Source: Clostridia bacterium (GTDB lineage: Bacteria; Bacillota; Clostridia; Oscillospirales; Acutalibacteraceae). From it: a stretch of 9,649 nucleotides of DNA. The translations under genes were made by a program, and so were the position numbers. The stretch lies in contig CAAGGN010000272.1 of the NCBI GenBank assembly GCA_900769375.1, positions 1 through 9,649 of the forward strand. Direction: 5' to 3'. Below the pieces are notes generated by a model. The model saw only the letters and a program-made list of their open reading frames with translations, had not been told where the DNA came from and searched no databases. The stretch's first letter is position 1; each line of letters begins with the position of its first letter. Below, piece by piece: positions 4,414 through 9,649 of this stretch.

Positions 4414-7400
4414 TTATTCTTCATCTTCCTTTTTATTCTTTTTCTTTTTGAGAATTATAAAGAGGATTACGCCTGCAGCGATAACTACTGCGCCTGCGGC
4501 AGCGATAATAATCCAGAGATAGCCGTTTTCATCATTATTCTTGCGAATAACCTTAATCTTCTTCTTTCTCTTGGGCTTATCATCGTCTTCTTCAGTTTCT
4601 TCCTCTTCGTCTGCCTCGTCTTCGGGCTCTTCCTCTTCAGGAATTACCTCTTCGGGCTCTTCCTCTTCTTCGAGCTCAATTTCAGCATAAGCGCCGAGAG
4701 CGAAGGTGGAGAAGGTAGCATCATCGAATACTGCGCAATAGTAGCCGTTTACGACTTCAAACTCAACCATATTGAAGCCGCCCCAACCGCCGTTTAATAG
4801 GTAAACGTCCTCGGTTTGTTCCGCAAGACTCTGGGGGATTCTGAAGGTTACTGTTCTGCCGTCGAAATCGGTAACAATATTGCCGTTAAGGTCTAAGAGA
4901 TAAACCTCGTAAACCTCGGAAACAAGCTGCATATCGTTTTCGTTCTGAACGGATGCCTTTTCATCGGCAGTTGCCGCTCTCTTCTTAACGAGAATATCCT
5001 GAACGGTAGTATAAACGTCGTTATCGCGAAGAGCATTGATATCAACTGCAATTCCGGTTTCCTTATCGGTGAAGGAAGCAACTACGCCGTTTACAACGCG
5101 GCCTCTTGCTTCCAAGCCGTTCACCTGAATTTCAGAAAGAACGGTTGCAATCTTATTGCCGTATTTCTCGAGAGAGTATACGGTATCGTCACTGCGAACG
5201 ATTTCTACCCTTACGTACTGAGCAATCTGAGGAACAAAGTCGAAGCTATAAATTCCGTCTGCCGACTTGGTTACCCACTTCTTAGCAGGAACGGCCTTTT
5301 CGGTATAAAGGTCAAGGTCGTTGGTGCCGAAGTAGAAGTTAATCTCATCGGGCCAATACTGCTCTGAGCTTCCGCCCTGAATCTGAACACTGTCTATGGA
5401 GTTAAGCGTACCCATATCAATAAGCATATTGAGGGTTTCTTCGCCGTTCTTACCGCCATAGAAGTCAAATACTGTATCGGGGTCGTTATCAAGGGCGTTT
5501 CCGCTATGATACATTACCGACCAAGTAGTATGGCCGAACTTCCACTTATTAGCGTGCTCGGAGGTAGCCATTGTACCCTTTTCACTTGAAAGGAAGAAGG
5601 CGGCGGTATCGCTCTTGCCTTCCGCAAGGTTGTTATAGAAGAATTCCTGGTCGTTTCCGCCTATGATTTCAATTTCAGCGGGCTCGAAAACGTTACCGTC
5701 GATATCTTCGATAACAAAGCGAACGTAACGCATATTTCTTGGGCTTTCGGTAAAGTCAACGAATACCTCGTCACCCATATCGTCAACCATAGCGTTATAG
5801 TTAAATACCAAGGAGCTGCTCTTATACATATCCTCAAGCTTATCAGAAGCGTAAACCTTCATCTGCTTGATGGTACCTGCGTTAGTCTTAATCTGTAACT
5901 TATTAATTACCTGGTCTGCGGCGAGGTCGTAGAAGAATTCAAGCTTTTCGCCGTCTGCCATATCTACGGAAGCGAAGGTATCTGCCTTACCGTCATAGGT
6001 AAGCTTATGCTCGGTGCCGTCATAATCCTTATCGTTAATCTTAGTGGATTTACCGGTAGCGTCTATTCTTGTAACGTCAAGGGCAGTTCTTGCGCCAAGG
6101 TTTACAAGGGCATAGGGCTTATAGTAGCGAGGACCGTAAACACCAAGCTCAAGAATACGAACGCCGAGGCCTTGGTTAGGACCTGCTGAAAGTCTTTCGT
6201 AATCGGATACGGGGAACTTAATGCAGAAGCTTACATAGCGGGCATTAACCTGCTTATTTAAGGTGAGAAGCTGAGATGTGCTTGTTCCGTTAGGACCGTT
6301 TACTCTGTTATCATAGGTAAGAATCTTATTCTTTGAAGAGAACAGACTTGCAAGGTCGGGAGAAGCATAAATCTCATATTCACCCGTCTGGTAACCGGGT
6401 AGGTCAATATGCTGTAAGAGAAGTTTTTCAATAGTATAGGTATCACCTAAGTCATAGAATACGTGAAGCGTAATCTTATCGTCTGCCGATTCAACGGGCT
6501 GCTGATAGTATCCAATACCCGTTGAAACGTCTCCGTCCGCAAAATACTCTACCTTAGAGGTTGTGGAGAACTGATTCTTGAACATTGTCCAGGTATGCTT
6601 CTGGCTTGCGGCAGTTCTGAATCTGGGCTCAAGACCTTTAAGAAGGTTTTTGCCTAAAGCCGCAACCTTAACGTTGTCAAGCTTAGTCGTATCAACTGAA
6701 TAAATTGTAACGGTTCCATAAGCTGTTATCTCCGGAACGGTCAAACTCTGAGCATCGGTATAGAAACGAACGCCTATAAACTTGCCTTCGGGTATACTGT
6801 TGGCGGTGAAGTTAATAAACTGAACCGCATTACCCTCTACTAAAGTATGGGCTGCAACGAGGTTCTTAGCAAGGAAGAGCTCGGAGCGGCTATCGCCAAC
6901 GTAGATATAATATTTATCCGCAAGGTTAGCGGCATCGTTTACTACAAGCATCTGCTTAACCTTTGCCAAGCCCTGAGCGTCGAAAGCAAGGTCGACGAAA
7001 GTATCCTTATTGCCCGCAAGACCGTCAATGGTAAGAGCGGTCAATGCATCAGCGTCGGTTATGTTACCAAGGGTTCCGTTTTCGGTAACGGGAGCAGCGG
7101 TTGTGCCATCATAAACCGAAGCATCGGGTGCTACGCCCTCGAGCATATTTGTATCGGTTATAAGATTTGAATCAATACCGTTTTCGGCATCCTCAAGGGT
7201 TGCAAAATCCTGCTTTTCGCAGCTTCTTGCAATAAGAAGTCTGTCGCGAACCTCTTCTGCGTATGCTCTTGCCGCTACGAAATCTTCAGAATTGGTGTGG
7301 GTTTCGGGGTTAATGTGCGAGCAAGCATATAACCAGTCAGCCACATTCCAATCGGCCGACTCATCTGCGGAAGGTACGGTATCAGAAATACTGGAAATAG

Positions 7401-9649
7401 TATATACGCTACCGGTTGTAACTACTGTTCCTTCGGGGGCAATAAATGCCGCGTCAAGACGGGAGGGAATACTTTCATCGGTATATGCGGCGCTCCAACC
7501 TGCGCCCTCCGCTTCGGTTACGGAAAGTTTAACCCACTCTCCGCTCTTACTTGCGGGGATAGTTACATCGTGAAGTCCGCGAAGGCCCTTGCTATGCTGT
7601 AAACGCCACTGAACAGTAGCATCTTCTGTTGCGCCTGCGGGGAAATCAAGTTTAACCCAAACCGCAATATCTTCAACCATATTGGTGGGTTTCTTTGCGG
7701 TTTCACCGTTTACATATTCATAAAGAATTATCTGTTTATTACCGTCGAGGTCGCCCGTTCCATCAAGGGTAACCGAGCTATAAATAGAACCAAGTGTTAC
7801 GCCTTCGGGAGCAGTGCCAACGCCAACCTGTGAATATCTGTAATCCTCATCAGCAGAGCCGGCGGGGAACCATTTGTTAGGAATTCTATAGGTGGATTCC
7901 ATAGTTCCCATCTTTGCCCAAGCAGCTTTGAGTTGTTTAATAGCAGTTTTTTCTTCTCTTGAAATAGAAGCGTGGGCATAAAGCTTATTGACTGCTTCTT
8001 GAAACTCTGCTATATTAACGCCTGTAGAAAGGTCGAGGGCCTCTGCGGCATTAATCCATTCATCAACGCCCCAATTTTGACTTCCTGCGGGAAATGCCTT
8101 CTTGGTATAAGCAAGCACGCTACCTGCAGTAACAACATCGCCTTCGTTACCCGAGAAGCAAACGTCCAAACGGCTTATAGGTTTATCGTAAATAGCCGAA
8201 AGGGCTGATTTGTATCCGCCTGTTATCTCATTCAAATCGAGTTTTATCCATTTTCCGCTATCTGACGCAGGAATTGTATAATTAGTGGTATAGGTCATAG
8301 CACCACTACCATAAGGATAGCAAATTCTGAAAGAAATTGTCATATCCGCGGTGCCTGCGAATGTAGGTTTAACCCATAAAACAAGATTATCTATTTCACC
8401 AATGGTCTTTGCGGTGGTCATGCCCTCGTCAAAGAGCAATACTTGTATATTAGTACCCATTTCGCCTGCGCCATCCAAGGTGAAGGTTGCATACTTTTTG
8501 CCGAGATTTATGGTTTCATCAACCTGCTCGCCTAAAGAAGCGATGGGTCTAGAAATATCTGTTTTATCAGAGCCAATACAATAAGTTTTCGGCATTAACT
8601 TATTGAGTTCTGCTTCACCAAGATTTGCCCAGGCACTCTTTAATTCAGCGATTGCCTTAAGCTCTGCGGGGGAGCCGCTTGCAAACTTAACAAGTTCTTC
8701 CATTGCCGCATTGAATGCATCAACATTAAGAGCGTCACTAAGGTCAAGCTCTGCGGCCGCCATAATCCACTCATCAACGCTCCAGCTTTCAGAGCCAGCG
8801 GGAAGAGCTCTTTCGGCAACAACCTCAACGGCGGAGCCAACAATAAGCTTATCTCCATTGTTGCCTGTAAATGTAAGCTCGATTCTCGGAATAACTGCTT
8901 CAGCCTTAGAGCCGAAGTTTGCCTTCCAGTTTCCACCTGCAAGTTCATTCAAAGATATTTTTATCCACTGGCCATCTTTGGCTACCGGGATTTCTACAGG
9001 ATTTTGGTATGTATTTTGGGAACTGAAGGTTACAGAAACATTAAATTTAATATTCTCTGTTCCCGCAAAGGTGGGCTTAACCCAGAAATATATATCCTCG
9101 ATGTTTTTAATCAGATTTGTAGAATTTGATTCGAGGAATAACTGTTGGCTTCTGCCGGAAATATTAATAGCGGCATTAGTAAGGGTTACTTCTCCGTAAT
9201 AAGAGCCAAGATTTACATTTTCGGGAATTTCGCCATTGTAGGTAGAAATGGCTTTTCCTGTATTATCTGTGCTCTGTCCGTTCACCCAATATCTGTCAAC
9301 AATAAGGTTACTGTTAATGCTGCTACCCAAGTTCTTCCAAGCTGCCTTAAATTCAGAAACAGCAATTTCTTTCTGAAGCTCCTCACCTAAAATGGATTCA
9401 AAGTTTGCAACTGCCTCTTTGAAATCGGTTACATTAGCAGCGTTGGTTAAATCAAGGGCTTTTGCATTGGTTATCCATTCGGCATTGCTCCAAGAGCTGC
9501 TCTCTGCAGGAAGGTCTCTCTTTTCGGAAACTACTTCGAGAACACTACCAACAACAAGGGTATCACCATTGTTACCCGAGAAGCAAAGGTCGAAACGTGG
9601 AAGAGTTCTTGAAAGAGCGGTGGAAATAAGCGTAGTCCAATCTCCGCCG
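4414..9649 (-). CDS. Giant membrane-anchored modular surface protein, C-terminal part (open at right edge)
   Basis: The frame is open from the right edge (first whole codon at 9648) to TAA at 4414: 1744 residues, with the N-terminus outside. In order: residues 1-99, end of a module; three complete ~235-residue modules (100-810) of beta-sandwich plus helical linker, with motifs WVKPTFAGT, GQWIK-SLNE, GGNW, GNNGD and WSVDEWI; four discoidin-like (F5/8 type C) domains (about 811-981, 986-1172, 1176-1330, 1336-1511), showing features such as DGDVSTG, FYDLG, ARYVSFCI, RYVRFVIED and YVRVEIV; a beta domain (1512-1656) ending STFALGAYAE; an acidic stalk (1657-1691); a basic stretch; a membrane helix (1711-1733); and a KKKKNKKEDEE tail inside. 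No LPxTG motif. Discoidin domains often bind glycans, so a cell-surface polysaccharide receptor or scaffold is likely. A TTG at 9330 in KNLGS is not the start, as the module continues upstream of it. Confidence 0.9.
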   Translation of the reverse strand, partial: GGDWTTLISTALSRTLPRFDLCFSGNNGDTLVVGSVLEVVSEKRDLPAESSSWSNAEWITNAKALDLTNAANVTDFKEAVANFESILGEELQKEIAVSEFKAAWKNLGSSINSNLIVDRYWVNGQSTDNTGKAISTYNGEIPENVNLGSYYGEVTLTNAAINISGRSQQLFLESNSTNLIKNIEDIYFWVKPTFAGTENIKFNVSVTFSSQNTYQNPVEIPVAKDGQWIKISLNELAGGNWKANFGSKAEAVIPRIELTFTGNNGDKLIVGSAVEVVAERALPAGSESWSVDEWIMAAAELDLSDALNVDAFNAAMEELVKFASGSPAELKAIAELKSAWANLGEAELNKLMPKTYCIGSDKTDISRPIASLGEQVDETINLGKKYATFTLDGAGEMGTNIQVLLFDEGMTTAKTIGEIDNLVLWVKPTFAGTADMTISFRICYPYGSGAMTYTTNYTIPASDSGKWIKLDLNEITGGYKSALSAIYDKPISRLDVCFSGNEGDVVTAGSVLAYTKKAFPAGSQNWGVDEWINAAEALDLSTGVNIAEFQEAVNKLYAHASISREEKTAIKQLKAAWAKMGTMESTYRIPNKWFPAGSADEDYRYSQVGVGTAPEGVTLGSIYSSVTLDGTGDLDGNKQIILYEYVNGETAKKPTNMVEDIAVWVKLDFPAGATEDATVQWRLQHSKGLRGLHDVTIPASKSGEWVKLSVTEAEGAGWSAAYTDESIPSRLDAAFIAPEGTVVTTGSVYTISSISDTVPSADESADWNVADWLYACSHINPETHTNSEDFVAARAYAEEVRDRLLIARSCEKQDFATLEDAENGIDSNLITDTNMLEGVAPDASVYDGTTAAPVTENGTLGNITDADALTALTIDGLAGNKDTFVDLAFDAQGLAKVKQMLVVNDAANLADKYYIYVGDSRSELFLAKNLVAAHTLVEGNAVQFINFTANSIPEGKFIGVRFYTDAQSLTVPEITAYGTVTIYSVDTTKLDNVKVAALGKNLLKGLEPRFRTAASQKHTWTMFKNQFSTTSKVEYFADGDVSTGIGYYQQPVESADDKITLHVFYDLGDTYTIEKLLLQHIDLPGYQTGEYEIYASPDLASLFSSKNKILTYDNRVNGPNGTSTSQLLTLNKQVNARYVSFCIKFPVSDYERLSAGPNQGLGVRILELGVYGPRYYKPYALVNLGARTALDVTRIDATGKSTKINDKDYDGTEHKLTYDGKADTFASVDMADGEKLEFFYDLAADQVINKLQIKTNAGTIKQMKVYASDKLEDMYKSSSLVFNYNAMVDDMGDEVFVDFTESPRNMRYVRFVIEDIDGNVFEPAEIEIIGGNDQEFFYNNLAEGKSDTAAFFLSSEKGTMATSEHANKWKFGHTTWSVMYHSGNALDNDPDTVFDFYGGKNGEETLNMLIDMGTLNSIDSVQIQGGSSEQYWPDEINFYFGTNDLDLYTEKAVPAKKWVTKSADGIYSFDFVPQIAQYVRVEIVRSDDTVYSLEKYGNKIATVLSEIQVNGLEARGRVVNGVVASFTDKETGIAVDINALRDNDVYTTVQDILVKKRAATADEKASVQNENDMQLVSEVYEVYLLDLNGNIVTDFDGRTVTFRIPQSLAEQTEDVYLLNGGWGGFNMVEFEVVNGYYCAVFDDATFSTFALGAYAEIELEEEEEPEEVIPEEEEPEDEADEEEETEEDDDKPKRKKKIKVIRKNNDENGYLWIIIAAAGAVVIAAGVILFIILKKKKNKKEDEE
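4417..4680 (-). other. Acidic stalk, basic stretch, membrane helix and Lys-rich tail
   Basis: Residues 1657-1744. About 35 residues are nearly all Glu/Asp with a few Pro, followed by KPKRKKKIKVIRK, then the hydrophobic segment YLWIIIAAAG...ILFIIL (about 23 residues) and KKKKNKKEDEE. The positive tail fits the cytoplasmic side, so the modules face outward. A basic patch also lies just outside the helix, giving a sharp acid-to-base switch at the membrane. Confidence 0.85.
4619..4668 (-). repeat. 20-bp direct repeat in the acidic-stalk coding sequence
   Basis: TCTTCGGGCTCTTCCTCTTC occurs at 4619-4638 and again exactly at 4649-4668, a 30-base offset that keeps the reading frame. It encodes the two EEEEPE units. 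Such a repeat could change the stalk length by slippage in 10-residue steps. Confidence 0.8.
5116..7218 (-). other. Four consecutive discoidin-like (F5/8 type C) domains
   Basis: Four domains of about 155-187 residues at 6706-7218, 6133-6693, 5659-6123 and 5116-5643. Shared features are a calcium-loop-like D(G/N)D or DGKADT near the start, a mid-domain strand F(Y)DLG or IDMG, a central xxYxSD/xxYFGTND stretch, and a late RYV-F-I or YVRVEIV strand. The family (CBM32-like) commonly binds galactosides or other glycans. The first domain is the weakest match. Assignment is by eye. Confidence 0.6.
7219..7932 (-). repeat. Surface-protein module R3 (complete, most diverged)
   Basis: Residues 573-810, beginning KAAWAKMG. 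The core motifs have drifted: VWVKLDFPAG for WVKPTFAGT, GAGW for GGNW, APEGTVV for GNNGDKL, and WNVADW for WSVDEW. It is the last copy before the discoidin-like domains and its linker ends without the AWxxLG motif. Confidence 0.7.
7933..8643 (-). repeat. Surface-protein module R2 (complete, 237 aa)
   Basis: Residues 336-572, from KSAWANLG to the next KAAWAKMG. More diverged in its first strands (KLMPKTYCIGSD), but keeps LWVKPTFAGTADM, GKWIKLDLNEITGG, CFSGNEGD and FPAGSQNWGVDEWI. Confidence 0.8.
8644..9351 (-). repeat. Surface-protein module R1 (complete, 236 aa)
   Basis: Residues 100-335, counted from Trp104 (KAAWKNLG) to Trp340 (KSAWANLG). Contains NSNLIVDRYW, IPENVNLGSYYGE, WVKPTFAGTENI, LAGGNWKANF and LPAGSESWSVDEWI. 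It is the copy most like L1, including long stretches identical at the protein level. Confidence 0.85.
9352..9648 (-). repeat. Surface-protein module R0 (partial, C-terminal half)
   Basis: Residues 1-99 of the right protein: GGDW, PRFDLCFSGNNGD, VVGSVLEVV, then the linker LPAESSSWSNAEWI, ALDLTNAANV. The window edge cuts it at GGDW, the same motif at which module L2 stops at the left edge. Confidence 0.8.
9637..9649. repeat. Terminal 13-base direct repeat, right copy
   Basis: This is the right-hand copy of CCAATCTCCGCCG. Its minus-strand codons, GGC GGA GAT TGG, are the same as at the left end. Confidence 0.7.

Noticed and set aside
8603..9199. 198-codon plus-strand open frame
   Set aside because: It lies entirely opposite the modules of the large gene, its protein is low-complexity Ser/Ala-rich, and the opposite frame is clearly conserved in repeats.
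9328..9330. TTG codon as the start of the large surface protein
   Set aside because: It is the Leu of the repeated KNLGS motif. The same frame stays open for 106 more codons to the window edge and encodes the rest of a module. No signal peptide follows the TTG.
8644..9351. LPAGS in the module linkers as a sortase signal
   Set aside because: It is internal, repeats in each module, lacks the Thr-Gly of LPxTG, and is not followed by a membrane helix and basic tail. The real anchor is the C-terminal helix.
1..9649. Free plasmid or phage circle
   Set aside because: The end overlap is only 13 bases and lies in a repeated coding motif. No replication, partition, mobilisation or phage gene is present, so I report only a possible closed or tandem unit.

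Overview
The window looks like a piece of a Gram-positive, Clostridia-type chromosome, probably an uncultured gut or anaerobic Firmicute. The signs are strong AGGAG ribosome binding sites, an exported protein ending in a membrane helix with a Lys-rich tail, a moderate A+T bias, and intergenic G/C-rich hairpin repeats of a style known from Oscillospiraceae-like genomes. This taxonomic reading is inference. Every gene I can support lies on the minus strand, so the window reads right to left.

Layout, in transcription order: (1) 9649-4414, the C-terminal 1744 residues of a very large exported, membrane-anchored protein. It has three complete and one partial ~235-residue modules (beta-sandwich plus helical linker), then four discoidin-like (F5/8 type C) domains, a beta domain, an acidic stalk and a transmembrane helix. 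It is open at the right edge. (2) 4413-3411, about 1 kb without genes. It holds the terminator of the large gene, a mosaic of G/C-rich palindromic (MITE-like) repeats at 3828-4310, an A+T-rich stretch at about 3636-3827 in which I see no clear element, two inverted repeats and the promoter for the next operon. (3) 3410-1290, a complete secreted glycoside hydrolase of clan GH-A (706 aa). (4) 1275-1, the signal peptide and first modules of a second reading frame built from the same ~235-residue modules, open at the left edge. Its ribosome binding site overlaps the stop codon of the hydrolase gene.

The likely joint role is surface binding and cutting of a polysaccharide: a secreted hydrolase co-expressed with a giant wall-spanning or surface-displayed protein carrying many putative carbohydrate-binding domains. 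The substrate is unknown.

The most unusual point is that the last 13 bases of the window equal the first 13. Joining the ends over them keeps the two module proteins in the same frame and in module phase (a 242-residue module beside 234, 236 and 237). The two partial genes could therefore be one ~2165-aa gene split across the ends of a closed ~9.64-kb unit (a circularised contig, or a tandemly duplicated operon), or two paralogous genes cut by chance in the same motif. No replication gene is present, so a free plasmid is unlikely.
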